A DNA stretch of 64,000 nucleotides from DATFVA01 sp963747755 (GTDB lineage: Bacteria > Bacteroidota > Ignavibacteria > Ignavibacteriales > Ignavibacteriaceae). The DNA lies in contig CAVVGK010000011.1 in assembly GCA_963747755.1 (NCBI GenBank), positions 682,001-746,000 of the forward strand. Direction: 5' to 3'. Under the pieces are notes generated by a model. It did no database searches. It worked only from the letters and a program-made list of their open reading frames with translations, and was not told where the DNA came from. This document shows, piece by piece, positions 25,668-34,236 of this stretch. Every line of letters starts with the position of its first letter. Positions within the stretch are counted from its first letter, which is position 1. Both the position numbers and the translations under genes were made by a program.

Positions 25668-25985
25668 TTACTTGCATGAAATTTGCATTAAATATTTAAC
25701 AAAATCAATTGATTCCTCTCGACTCCCAACTGGGTTCTCTTTCCCGAAATATTTTTTTGCCATGCTCCTCGACAGTACAATGGAATACTTTTTAGATCCG
25801 CTTACAGCCGGACTTCCCGCAATCCACTTATACGAAAAGATCTTACAGAAATCACCGCTCACAAAAGCGGCAGTCTCCTTTTCAAGGAACTTCTTCTCCC
25901 GTCCGTCCTTATCCTTTACCGTCAACTGTATCTCACCGAAATTATAATCAACAATTGAAACTGCTTCCAGATCAGGGTGCTGGGG
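25668..25985 (-). pseudogene. MacB-type permease fragment, periplasmic-core part
   Basis: The minus strand reads as a piece of the MacB periplasmic core: HPDLEAVSIVDYNFGE (about 25,940-25,985), then FLEKETAAFVSGDFCKIFSY, a GSP segment and VLSRSMAKKYFGKENPVGS. It stops soon after, at 25668-25670. The segment lacks the first transmembrane helix and all downstream membrane helices. It abuts, head to head, a plus-strand fragment from the other end of the same kind of protein. Together they look like the rearranged remains of one ABC-type permease gene. Confidence 0.75.
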
Positions 25986-26325
25986 AGTTCACGCCTTCAG
26001 CTGGCGACCAGGTTTTTCGGGGAAACTTTTGTGATTTGCCTGGCCGGCAGTTTTATAGCGTTCCTTCTGATAGAGGCGGTACTGCCTAACCTTGAATATT
26101 ATACAGGATACAGTCTTGCAGTTTCGGAAGCTAGATACGGCAGAATCATATTATTCCTGCTCGGGGGTTCGGTAATAACAAGTCTGCTTTCGGGGATTAG
26201 ACATAGATATTTATGTCTTTATTCTGACCACAGTAGTTTCAATGCTGATAGCATTCCTCACAATGGTTTACCAGGCTGTGAAAGTAGCGTATAACAATCC
26301 TGTTAAGTCGCTGAGATACGAATAA
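25968..26325 (+). pseudogene. MacB/FtsX permease fragment, C-terminal membrane part
   Basis: The plus strand opens with IRVLGSSRLQLATRFFGETF (the conserved G-x-x-R-x-x-x-LG-x-S segment of FtsX domains), then two membrane helices to GSVITSLLSG. After about 26,198 the match shifts frame to LDIDIYVFILTTVVSMLIAF and ends NNPVKSLRYE with a TAA at 26323-26325, the standard end of these permeases. The shift also skips the usual middle part, so a deletion accompanied it. The gene is not functional. Confidence 0.75.
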
Positions 26326-26370
26326 TGCAGCACGTTGTCAGCACCTGCACAAATACCTCACCATAAAGGA

Positions 26371-26396
26371 AAACCCCGTAAATAATTACGGGGTTT
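26371..26396 (-). terminator. Hairpin terminator
   Basis: The arms AAACCCCGTAA / TTACGGGGTTT are perfect, with a four-base loop and a T run on the minus strand. It is placed 21 bp past the stop of the YCF48-like T9SS gene (26418-28025). Confidence 0.8.
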
Positions 26397-26417
26397 AACG
26401 TATAGAACATCCGAAAA

Positions 26418-28025
26418 CTATTTAAGCAGGATCATCTTGTTCGTTTTAACAAATTCATTGTTGTTTCCAGTTCTCAGTACGTAATAATATACACCCGAAG
26501 ACAAACCGGAAGCATTGAAATTAACTTTATATGTGCCTGCCTGTATGGTTTCGTTGACCAGGGTGGAAACTTCCTGCCCTAAAGAGTTATAAACTTTAAG
26601 ACTGACAAATGAACTATAGGGTAAGGCATAACTGATAACTGTGGAGGGGTTAAATGGGTTAGGGAAGTTTTGCGATAATTCATATGCCGTGGGCAGAATA
26701 TTATCAACCAGTACGGTATTGCTGAATTGTGAACTTCCGTCCAGATCAACCTGCCTCAGTCTGTAAGCCATCGAAGTTGCGTTGATATTTTGAATATCAT
26801 CTGTAAATGTGTAATCACATGGCTGTGTGGTTGTACCATTACCTTTTTCGAAACCCACTGTGGCCCAGTCGCCTTCATTATTTATTCTTCTCTGAATTTC
26901 GAAACCGCTGTTGTTAGTTTCTGTTGCTGTCTTCCAGTTTAAAACTATTCGTCCGCTTTCAGAAGAAGCTGTAAATGAAGTAAACTCGACCGGGACTATT
27001 CCGACATATTTCAGGAATACTCCTGCGCCGCCGCCGGCAAATCCAAGACTGGAATTAAGAAAAACCATATCCTGAATGCCATTTGTTACAGCCTGAGGAG
27101 GAATGGTTTCCTGTGTATAGGTACTCCCCTGGTCGGTAGTTTTGAATACATAGTAAGAAGCTCCATCAGAAAGGACGAGCCAGTTGGTGTTAGAACCATC
27201 CTTCAAACCGGTGAAATTAATAGCGGCAAATACAGTTAACCCGGGAGGGAGATTTGTTGGTGTCCAGGAAACACCGCCGTTTGTGGTTTTAACGATATTA
27301 TTGCCGTTTGAACCAGCCATTCCATGCATGGCATCGGTAAAACCGATAGCCTGGTAATATAATCCCTGAGTTCCACCAAGACCGCTAACAGTAGCTGAAT
27401 TCCATGTTCCGGCAAATCCGGTTGTTGTATAATAAATCTTTGCTGAAGTAGCATTGGGTGTTGTATTCGCTGAGCCTAACCAGTAAGTATTCTGATCATC
27501 AAGATAGTCCCATGCATTTATAACACCAAATTCACTTCCTGCAATCGGTGAATTGGGGGCAAGGGTCCATGTTGTACCACCGTCAGTTGTATATCTCAGC
27601 TGGTAAGGTTGGCCTGAAGCGGTAGGATCGGCATAATATACTCCATTATTATTATCCCACATTTTAATACCGTCCATAAAACTGCCGCTGACCGCAATCT
27701 GAAGAGACCAGCTGTTTCCGCCGTCGGATGTTCTATAGATGCTTCCCGCAACAGTTCCGACCCAGCAGTTCATATTATCGGTAGCGGAGATTCCGTAAAG
27801 ATCCCCTGCTGAAGCCAGACCGGTATTCCTGAGAGTCCAGGTAATCCCCCCATCCTCTGACAAATAAGCTTGTGCACCGGCACAGGCGATCCAGATTACA
27901 TTCTCATCAACAACAGCAATTGAATTTATGGCCGGTGAGGTGGGAACGGTGCTTAATAGGGTCCATCCCTGAGGGAGAGAAATTCCAGAAACGAGTAAAA
28001 GAAAGAGTAACAACTGCTTTACCAT
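26418..28025 (-). CDS. Secreted YCF48/BNR beta-propeller protein with T9SS sorting domain
   Basis: This 535-residue protein has a signal peptide (1-19). A propeller region (about 20-345) follows, with repeated Asp-box/BNR motifs (LSEDGGITWTLRN, RTSDGGNSWSL, YTTDGGTTWTL, KTTNGGVSWTP, KTTDQGSTYT), as in YCF48-like and sortilin-like propellers. The tail is the cassette VPVEFTSFTA, WKTATETNNSGFEIQRRI, LSQNFPNPFNPSTVISYAL, ending KMILLK. Such propellers often bind glycans or proteins outside the cell. A second protein of the same design lies at 32789-34048. A GGAGG site precedes the start. Confidence 0.8.
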   Translation of the reverse strand: MVKQLLLFLLLVSGISLPQGWTLLSTVPTSPAINSIAVVDENVIWIACAGAQAYLSEDGGITWTLRNTGLASAGDLYGISATDNMNCWVGTVAGSIYRTSDGGNSWSLQIAVSGSFMDGIKMWDNNNGVYYADPTASGQPYQLRYTTDGGTTWTLAPNSPIAGSEFGVINAWDYLDDQNTYWLGSANTTPNATSAKIYYTTTGFAGTWNSATVSGLGGTQGLYYQAIGFTDAMHGMAGSNGNNIVKTTNGGVSWTPTNLPPGLTVFAAINFTGLKDGSNTNWLVLSDGASYYVFKTTDQGSTYTQETIPPQAVTNGIQDMVFLNSSLGFAGGGAGVFLKYVGIVPVEFTSFTASSESGRIVLNWKTATETNNSGFEIQRRINNEGDWATVGFEKGNGTTTQPCDYTFTDDIQNINATSMAYRLRQVDLDGSSQFSNTVLVDNILPTAYELSQNFPNPFNPSTVISYALPYSSFVSLKVYNSLGQEVSTLVNETIQAGTYKVNFNASGLSSGVYYYVLRTGNNNEFVKTNKMILLK

Positions 28026-28144
28026 ATATCCTCCTTAAAAAATAAAGGACTATTTCCCTGTTAATTATTTAAGTTCTGAGGAAATTTTAATATTTCCTTT
28101 TAACCCGAATAAATTTAGGAAAAAAATAAATAATGTAAATCCCC

Positions 28145-28906
28145 TCAGTCTTTTTTCTCTTCTTCAGTGTTGGGCATAATCGGGATGCGGGGCTGTTTTG
28201 CAAAAGAAAATGACAGCTGCTCATACCAGGATTCGTCTGAACCTGTCATACCAAGGATTTTATTCCAGAGAACTACCGGAGGTCCGAATTCATGCCAGTC
28301 AACTTCCAGTACCCTTGTTCCCCTCCTTCTCATTTCGTTTACAAGTTTTTTGTAATTCCTGTCAAGGTGCTCCAGGTAGTCTAATGGAACTCCCTCTTCT
28401 TCGGATCTTGATCTTGTGTTCATACGACGATGACATTCTTCAGGAGATACATTCAGATATACGAAGATATCGGGTGGCATGATGTCGCGGCTCATATTTC
28501 TGAAGACATCAAAGTAAAGGTCGAACTCCTCCCGTGTCATAAATCCTCGCTCCATAGCCGTGGTAGCAAAAACCGTATCGCCGTATATGGGCCGGTCCTG
28601 TATAACTGTTATCCCGTTCTCACCCCAGGCCAGCTCGACAGCAAGCCTATGCTGTTCATATCTCTGGCAAAGCATAAACATCTGCATCTCAAATCCCCCG
28701 CCGGTATTTTTTCCTGTGATTAAATCATTGTAATAGTGTGAGAGAAAATGTTTGAATCTGTCTGTGTGTGTGGGTTCTTCAAGTACTTTTGTCTGCCTCC
28801 CTCTTGAGCTTGATGCAGAAGCAAGAGCATGACAGGCATTCGTTTTTCCTGCACCTATGTTTGCATCTACCGTTATAAATAGTCCTTCTTTTCTGTTGAT
28901 GCTCAT
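28145..28906 (-). CDS. Deoxynucleoside kinase-like protein
   Basis: This 253-residue protein has a P-loop DANIGAGKT (about 14-22), a VLEEPT segment (conserved Glu of the acceptor site), an IQDRPIYGD motif corresponding to the catalytic DRS/ERS, and a lid-like RRMNTRSRSEEE segment. This is the dNK/dGK family, which phosphorylates deoxynucleosides in salvage. The common L-I-E-x-x-x-GAGK form is replaced by VDANIGAGK, which is minor. The gene stands alone between two T9SS genes on opposite strands; no salvage partner is adjacent. Confidence 0.8.
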   Translation of the reverse strand: MSINRKEGLFITVDANIGAGKTNACHALASASSSRGRQTKVLEEPTHTDRFKHFLSHYYNDLITGKNTGGGFEMQMFMLCQRYEQHRLAVELAWGENGITVIQDRPIYGDTVFATTAMERGFMTREEFDLYFDVFRNMSRDIMPPDIFVYLNVSPEECHRRMNTRSRSEEEGVPLDYLEHLDRNYKKLVNEMRRRGTRVLEVDWHEFGPPVVLWNKILGMTGSDESWYEQLSFSFAKQPRIPIMPNTEEEKKD

Positions 28907-29122
28907 TATCTAATCCTGTTCTCCGGGTTTATAAATGTTCTTAACTTATGCCGGATACTTAATTAAAGCTGGGTAAATAATCAACGCAAAGAGATTTAAT
29001 ATTCATTTTTTTTCGGTAGAGCCGCATTACCACCGTTTTTTGATTGAAGTGATTATTAATGCGGGATGCTCTCTGTCCCTATTTTTTTTAATTTAGCAGA
29101 ATACATTATCTAAGGAAGTATT

Positions 29123-29329
29123 ATGATCGCTGATGAGCTGATAAAGGCAAACAAAGCAATTTCCCGCCTAAGGTATGAATATGAAGAGTATAATACCGAG
29201 GATGCTAAAGAAATGCTGGATGTTTTGCAGTTTCATATGTTCCTGGTGATTTCGTATTTCAATAAGTCTGAATTGAAGGGTGGGGATGTAAAAGAGCGAC
29301 TTATTGAAAAACTTGCCGGGACGTTATAA
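29123..29329 (+). CDS. Small helical protein of unknown function
   Basis: This 68-residue, charged, helical protein (IADELIKANKAISRLRYEYE at the N-terminus; a hydrophobic FHMFLVISYF segment at about 45) begins with an ATG behind a weak AAGGAAG site. There is no signal peptide and no recognised domain. Codon use and the complete frame suggest a real gene. Neighbours give no clue: a kinase gene on the other strand and an M28 peptidase gene downstream. Confidence 0.5.
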   Translation: MIADELIKANKAISRLRYEYEEYNTEDAKEMLDVLQFHMFLVISYFNKSELKGGDVKERLIEKLAGTL

Positions 29330-29558
29330 AAGCTGCCTCAGCTACTTTTTTTCATTTCTAATAACCGGCTGTTTCCCGAATAGGGGAAAAATTAAATACC
29401 GGATTTCCCCATACCCTTTATTTTTAATAAAAACAAAAGAAATTTTGATCCCTTTTATGGCATCGTAGTTGGTTGCTGTAAAGATTAATTATTCATTAAA
29501 AACAGGCGAGATTGAACTAACCCGTCATTTACTCCAAAAACTAAGGTGCGAACATATA

Positions 29559-30521
29559 ATGAAAAAACTTATTGCTCTTGTCCTACTTTCGTTCTTTTCC
29601 TATCAGGGGATGGCACAAACCAATCCTCTAGTCCAGCAGGTAATTAACAATGTAAATATTGATTCCTTAACAAAATTCGTAAACGAATTATCGGGGGAGG
29701 TTCCGGTTATCATTAATGGTCAGCAGACAACCATCACAACCAGGTATTACAATTCTGCATCGAATGATAAGGCGGCTGATTATGTGAAAGCTAAATTTGA
29801 TTCTTACGGACTTCAGACTTTCGATCAGACATTCAGCTATGGCAGGAACGTTTATGGGATCCAGACAGGAACACTTCATCCCGATCAATACTTTATGATA
29901 TGCGCCCACTATGATGATATGCCGTCAAGCGGATTGGCACCAGGAGCAGATGATAATGGCAGCGGTACCTGTGCAGTTGTAGAAGCTGCCAGGGTATTGA
30001 AAGATTATGATTTTGATTATTCAATTATCTACGCCGTATGGGATGCAGAGGAACTTGGACTGCTGGGCAGCGAATATTATGCCCAGAATACTGCACTGGA
30101 TATACTTGGTGTTATAAATATGGATATGATTGCATGGGACAGCAATAACGACAACCTGGCAGAAATTCATACAAAAAATATTGCTAATTCAGTAGCTCTT
30201 AAAGATTCAATGCTGATGGTTAATACGGCCTATTCTGTTGGGATCCTGCCTTCTGTCATAAATCCGGGTATAACGGCCAGCGACCATGCATCTTTCTGGA
30301 GCCACGGTATTACAGCAATTCTGCTGATTGAAAATTATTACGGAGATTTTAACCTGTATTATCATACCTCTAATGATCTTATTGATTATTATAATTTGCC
30401 CTATTTTGAAAAGTGCTCCAAACTCTGCATAGGAACGCTCTCACTGATGGCTAAGGCTGAGGGAGTTGTACCCGTTGAGCTTACCTCGTTCAAAGCAGAC
30501 TGGAATCATGAAATCTGTTAG
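29559..30521 (+). CDS. Secreted M28-family zinc aminopeptidase, cut off from its sorting domain by a frameshift
   Basis: I start at the ATG at 29559, which gives a signal peptide (MKKLIALVLLSFFSYQGMAQ); the frame extends upstream without support. The peptidase shows the M28 metal and catalytic motifs in order: AHYDD, GADDNGSG, DAEELGLLGSEYY, INMDMI and SDHASFWSHG. M28 enzymes remove N-terminal residues with two zinc ions. At the end the protein enters the usual T9SS linker VPVELTSFKADWN and then hits a TAG at 30519-30521. The rest of the cassette follows in another frame (30508-31032). One base too many near 30,511-30,513 explains it. Confidence 0.75.
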   Translation: MKKLIALVLLSFFSYQGMAQTNPLVQQVINNVNIDSLTKFVNELSGEVPVIINGQQTTITTRYYNSASNDKAADYVKAKFDSYGLQTFDQTFSYGRNVYGIQTGTLHPDQYFMICAHYDDMPSSGLAPGADDNGSGTCAVVEAARVLKDYDFDYSIIYAVWDAEELGLLGSEYYAQNTALDILGVINMDMIAWDSNNDNLAEIHTKNIANSVALKDSMLMVNTAYSVGILPSVINPGITASDHASFWSHGITAILLIENYYGDFNLYYHTSNDLIDYYNLPYFEKCSKLCIGTLSLMAKAEGVVPVELTSFKADWNHEIC

Positions 30522-31032
30522 ACTGGTCTGGATTACCGCAACTGAATTGAACAATCGGGGATTTGAAATAGAAAAGAAAGCAGAAAATTTAGACTGGGTT
30601 TCAATCGGCTTCGTGCAAGGAAATGGAACCAAACTTATTCCCACCACTTATACTTTCACAGATTCGAAAATCAGTACTACCGGGAAATACTTATACAGGT
30701 TGAAACAAATTGATAATGACGGATCTATTGAATATTCATATGTGGTTGAAGTAAATCCGGCTCCTGCAGAGATTTTTCTACTGGACCAGAATTACCCGAA
30801 TCCTTTTAATCCTTCCACCAAAATAAGTTTCAGTATCCCCGAACCCTCAAGCCTGCGCCTGTCAATCTATAACGTCGTAGGTGAAGAAGTCGCTGTTGCT
30901 GCAGAGGGATATTACCAGGCGGGATATCATGAAGTAACTTTCAACTCAGCAAATCTGCCCAGTGGAGTATATCTCTATAAATTGCAGTATAAAGGTTCCA
31001 TCCTTATGAAAAAGATGCTGCTTCTCGAATAG
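30508..31032 (+). pseudogene. Out-of-frame Fn3-like and T9SS sorting cassette of the M28 peptidase
   Basis: This frame continues the M28 protein: SVRLVWITATELNNRGFEIE, then a YRLKQIDNDGSIEYS strand pair, LLDQNYPNPFNPSTKISFSI and an end MKKMLLLE. An ATG at 30508 overlaps the end of the peptidase frame, so the piece could be translated by restart, but without a signal peptide it would stay in the cytoplasm. I regard 29559-31032 as one gene broken by a single-base shift, either a true mutation or a sequencing error. Confidence 0.8.
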
Positions 31033-31059
31033 ATGATATTTTAGGAAGTCTTTCTCAAT

Positions 31060-31087
31060 AACCCTCCGGTCCCGGAGGGTTTAATTT
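31060..31087 (+). terminator. Hairpin terminator after the M28 gene
   Basis: The arms ACCCTCCGG / CCGGAGGGT are followed by a T-rich stretch; it lies about 28 bp past the stop. Confidence 0.65.
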
Positions 31088-31270
31088 AACGTAAATCACA
31101 ACTTTTTATTGTTGAATTGTTGCTAAATATGCACAAAAAATCCTATCTTAATCTCGTCGTTAATTCATTTGACAAAATAGTCAATTAATTTATCTCAAAC
31201 TGATGCACGTATGCATATAAGCAAGTGTGCAATCCATTGTATTAATTCACATTACATATTAGGAGGATCC

Positions 31271-32518
31271 ATGAAACATTTTAACCGATTTCTTTTCACA
31301 GCGTTATTCTCTATTCTGTTGTATTCAATAGGATATAGCCAAAATAGCGGCGATGGTTCTGTTGTCTTCGCTGACGATTTCGAATCCTATGTAGCAGGCC
31401 AGCAGCTTGCCTGCCAGAACCCAACTGACTGGACAACCTGGAGCTTAGATCCATGTAATACCGTGGAAGATGCAAATGTATCCAGCAATTTTGCTCATGG
31501 CGGATCTAATTCATTTGTTCTTGTTCAGAATAACGACGAAGTTCATTACTGGGGTCCTGAAACATCAGGCAAATGGGAAATAGATTTTTATAACTATATC
31601 CCTGCAGGAGCCACGGGATACTTCAATACACTTTCACAGTTCATTGGTACCCAGGAATGGGGACTTGAAGTATATTTCAATGCAGGCGGAGCAGGAGCTC
31701 TGAATGCAGGTGGAAATAATGCAGCAACTTTTACATATAGTTTTGATACCTGGGTATTAAATCAGGTTATTGTCGACCTTGACAATGATATGGCAGAATA
31801 CTGGTATAACGGCACAATGATTTACAGCTGGCAATGGACATTAGGTGCCAGTGGAACTCCGATCGCCTTATCATTAGCAGCAAATGACTTCTTTGGCGCT
31901 GCTGCAACCGACGAGATGTATGTTGATGATTACCAGGTTATGGACCTTACGATTGTGCCTGTTGAAATGACTTCTTTCACAGCTAATACTAATGTTATGG
32001 GACAGGTGGTTCTTAACTGGCAAACAGCTACTGAAACAAACAATAGAATGTTTGAAGTTCAGAGAAAAGACGCTAACAGTGATTTTGTAACTGTTGGTTT
32101 CGTAAACGGTTCCGGAACTACTACAGATCCCAAAGCTTATTCTTTTGTAGATAAGAACGTTAATAACGGAACTTATACATACAGATTGAAACAGCTTGAT
32201 TTCAACGGACATTTTGATTATTCCAATGCTGTTGAAGTAATTGTCTCCGGTCCTAGAACCTTCAGCCTTGATCAGAATTATCCTAATCCTTTCAACCCTA
32301 CAACAACTATTACCTACAGTGTTCCTCAATCAGGTAAGGTTAAACTTGCTGTTTATAACCTGATCGGTCAGGAAGTTGCTGTTCTTGTGAATGGTGTTGT
32401 TAGTGAAGGTTTACACCAGGCTGAGTTCAACGCAAAATCATTACCCAGCGGTACCTATTTCTACAAACTGCAGGGCGAGAATTCTGTGTCGGTTAAAAAG
32501 ATGCTTCTCCTGAAGTAA
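31271..32518 (+). CDS. Secreted protein with T9SS sorting domain, N-terminal domain unrecognised
   Basis: The start at 31271 follows AGGAGGATCC; the protein has 415 residues. After the signal peptide (ending GYSQ) comes a beta-rich domain (about 30-230), with FADDFESYVAGQQL at its beginning, DYQVMDL at its end, and W-E-I-D-F-Y-N-Y-I strands. It looks like a concanavalin/LamG-type sandwich that could bind sugar. The C-terminal cassette is VPVEMTSFTA, WQTATETNNRMFEVQRKDA, then LDQNYPNPFNPTTTITYSV and a KKMLLLK end. The role is surface binding at most; no enzyme motif is seen. A strong terminator follows. Confidence 0.7.
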   Translation: MKHFNRFLFTALFSILLYSIGYSQNSGDGSVVFADDFESYVAGQQLACQNPTDWTTWSLDPCNTVEDANVSSNFAHGGSNSFVLVQNNDEVHYWGPETSGKWEIDFYNYIPAGATGYFNTLSQFIGTQEWGLEVYFNAGGAGALNAGGNNAATFTYSFDTWVLNQVIVDLDNDMAEYWYNGTMIYSWQWTLGASGTPIALSLAANDFFGAAATDEMYVDDYQVMDLTIVPVEMTSFTANTNVMGQVVLNWQTATETNNRMFEVQRKDANSDFVTVGFVNGSGTTTDPKAYSFVDKNVNNGTYTYRLKQLDFNGHFDYSNAVEVIVSGPRTFSLDQNYPNPFNPTTTITYSVPQSGKVKLAVYNLIGQEVAVLVNGVVSEGLHQAEFNAKSLPSGTYFYKLQGENSVSVKKMLLLK

Positions 32519-32544
32519 TTTTTAACTCACCTTATTTCGATATA

Positions 32545-32577
32545 AAAGACCGCTTGAAAAAGGCGGTCTTTTTTTTG
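32545..32577 (+). terminator. Rho-independent terminator
   Basis: Arms AGACCGC / GCGGTCT with a nine-base loop and a following run of eight or more T. Confidence 0.9.
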
Positions 32578-32788
32578 TTAAATATTATCTTTTAGATCAC
32601 AATTTATTTTGATCCGTGATTTTCTTGGCCTGCCGAAACAGTTTAATTGTACAATCACAAACGCTATGTATAAAATAATGGAACTTCGCATCAGGGACTT
32701 CTTCGTTTATATATTTAGAATGACTGAATAGGAATGAAGATGCTTAGATAATATTTTTTATGATTAGTTATTTATTTGGAGGTTTAAT

Positions 32789-34048
32789 ATGAAGAAGCAC
32801 ACGCTTACTTTAATTGTAGTTTTTCTTTTTTTTGCCGCGTCAATCTGTTCTGCTCAATGGATTGATCAGACTTCTCCGGTTTCAGTTGCTTTATATACTG
32901 TTTCCGCCGTCAATGATTCTACTGCCTGGGCTGCAGGAGATGGAGGTACGGTTATAATGACTACTGATGGAGGTACTACCTGGTCATCAGTAGGCGGGGG
33001 AGCAATCGGAAGTGACGCCATTTATAATATTTATGCGGTTGATGCTTCAACCGCGCTTGTGACATCCTCTTCGGCTTCGGCTACGTATATATATAGAACA
33101 ACTAATGGTGGTGCTGACTGGACCCAGGTATTTACACAGAATGGCGGGTTCCTCGATGCAATTACTATGTTCGATTCAACTAATGGTTTTGCGTATGGAG
33201 ATCCGGTAGGTGGTAACTGGGAGTTGTACAGAACTACTGATGGAGGACAGACCTGGAATGCGGCTAATGCACTTGCACAGAATGGTTCTGAAGCAGGGTG
33301 GAATAATGCTATGTATGCTTCAGATTCTTCAATCTATTTCGGAACAAACAATTCGACAGTATATTATTCAAGTGATAGGGGAAATACATGGTCTCCCCAA
33401 ACCACTCAACAGACTAATAGTTATTCGATCTGGTTCAATGATTCTTTAAATGGTTTTATCGGCGGTGAATCAGCTTTAAATACGACGACAAACGGAGGTA
33501 CAACCTGGGATACAACATCGGCTCTGCCGGGAACAGGCTCAATCGGATCAATAACAGGTGTTGACAGTATGCTGTGGGCCGCACGGCAGGATAATAAAAT
33601 TTACCAATCGGATGATAATGGAAAATCATGGTTCCTTGTTTTTACTGCTCCAACTACAGGCGCGTACTATGCAATTTCCAAATCAAGAGATGACAGCCTT
33701 GTTGTTGCCGTAAGAAGCGACGGAGGTATTTCAACTTACCGGATTCAGGGTTCTGTTGGAATAACCCAGAATGATAATGCCCCGCTCACGTTTAATCTTG
33801 CACAGAATTATCCGAATCCCTTTAATCCAACTACAACTATCAGCTATAATCTTACTGAGCAGAGTCGGGTAAAACTCTCTGTCTATAATATACTTGGTCA
33901 GGAAGTAGCGGTGCTGGTTAACGGAATTAAGACAGCGGGTTCTCACCAGGCAGTATTCAACGCAGAGGCTCTGCCCAGCGGTGCGTACTTGTATAAACTT
34001 CAGCAGGGTAATTCCGTGTTGGTTAAAAAGATGTTACTTTTGAAATAA
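32789..34048 (+). CDS. Secreted YCF48/BNR propeller protein with T9SS sorting domain
   Basis: This 419-residue protein starts behind GGAGGT. A signal peptide (ending CSAQ near 23) is followed by a propeller (about 24-330) with Asp-box motifs: TTDGGTTWSS, TTNGGADWTQ, TTDGGQTWNA, SSDRGNTWSP, TTNGGTTWDT and SDDNGKSWFL. The sorting domain starts at LAQNYPNPFNPTTTISYNL. It lacks the VPVELTSF/Fn3-like module carried by its relative at 26418-28025, so the linker region was gained or lost independently. It is probably a surface binding protein. Confidence 0.8.
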   Translation: MKKHTLTLIVVFLFFAASICSAQWIDQTSPVSVALYTVSAVNDSTAWAAGDGGTVIMTTDGGTTWSSVGGGAIGSDAIYNIYAVDASTALVTSSSASATYIYRTTNGGADWTQVFTQNGGFLDAITMFDSTNGFAYGDPVGGNWELYRTTDGGQTWNAANALAQNGSEAGWNNAMYASDSSIYFGTNNSTVYYSSDRGNTWSPQTTQQTNSYSIWFNDSLNGFIGGESALNTTTNGGTTWDTTSALPGTGSIGSITGVDSMLWAARQDNKIYQSDDNGKSWFLVFTAPTTGAYYAISKSRDDSLVVAVRSDGGISTYRIQGSVGITQNDNAPLTFNLAQNYPNPFNPTTTISYNLTEQSRVKLSVYNILGQEVAVLVNGIKTAGSHQAVFNAEALPSGAYLYKLQQGNSVLVKKMLLLK

Positions 34049-34071
34049 AAATGTTTTCAGTTGATGTTAAT

Positions 34072-34102
34072 AAAAAGTCCGCTTAAGGCGGACTTTTTTT
34101 TT
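34072..34102 (+). terminator. Rho-independent terminator
   Basis: Arms AAAGTCCGC / GCGGACTTT around a five-base loop, followed by a run of T. It separates the T9SS gene from the respiratory operon. Confidence 0.9.
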
Positions 34103-34218
34103 GTGTCTCCAGTCAAATATTCCTTTTGTGTTTGAGTCAAAGCACCATGCCATATTTTTTTAAATTTAACTTTGTAGACCACTAATGATTGTATGATTTT
34201 GCTGGAGGGCGAAGAATA

Positions 34219-34236
34219 ATGGTTACGATCAGATGA
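34219..34236 (+). promoter_or_regulatory. Five-codon leader frame coupled to actB
   Basis: An ATG at 34219 sits 9-10 bases after GGAGGG, the best ribosome site in the region, and reads MVTIR then TGA. The TGA overlaps the actB start as ATGA (34233-34236). The actB ATG itself has no site at normal spacing. Ribosomes that finish the mini-frame would restart directly on actB, so it may set or couple translation of the operon. Confidence 0.5.

Noticed and set aside
25672..25947. Plus-strand reading frame over the permease remnant
   Set aside because: The minus strand carries a clear MacB-core match in the same bases; the plus reading has no family features.
29383..29410. GGGGAAA / TTTCCCC pair as a terminator after the 68-residue gene
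   Set aside because: The loop is long, the stem is short and AT-rich, and no T run directly follows; too weak to list.
30505..30525. Programmed frameshift in the M28 peptidase gene
   Set aside because: The site has no slippery heptamer, no downstream hairpin and no shifty stop context that I can see; a simple single-base change or read error explains it.
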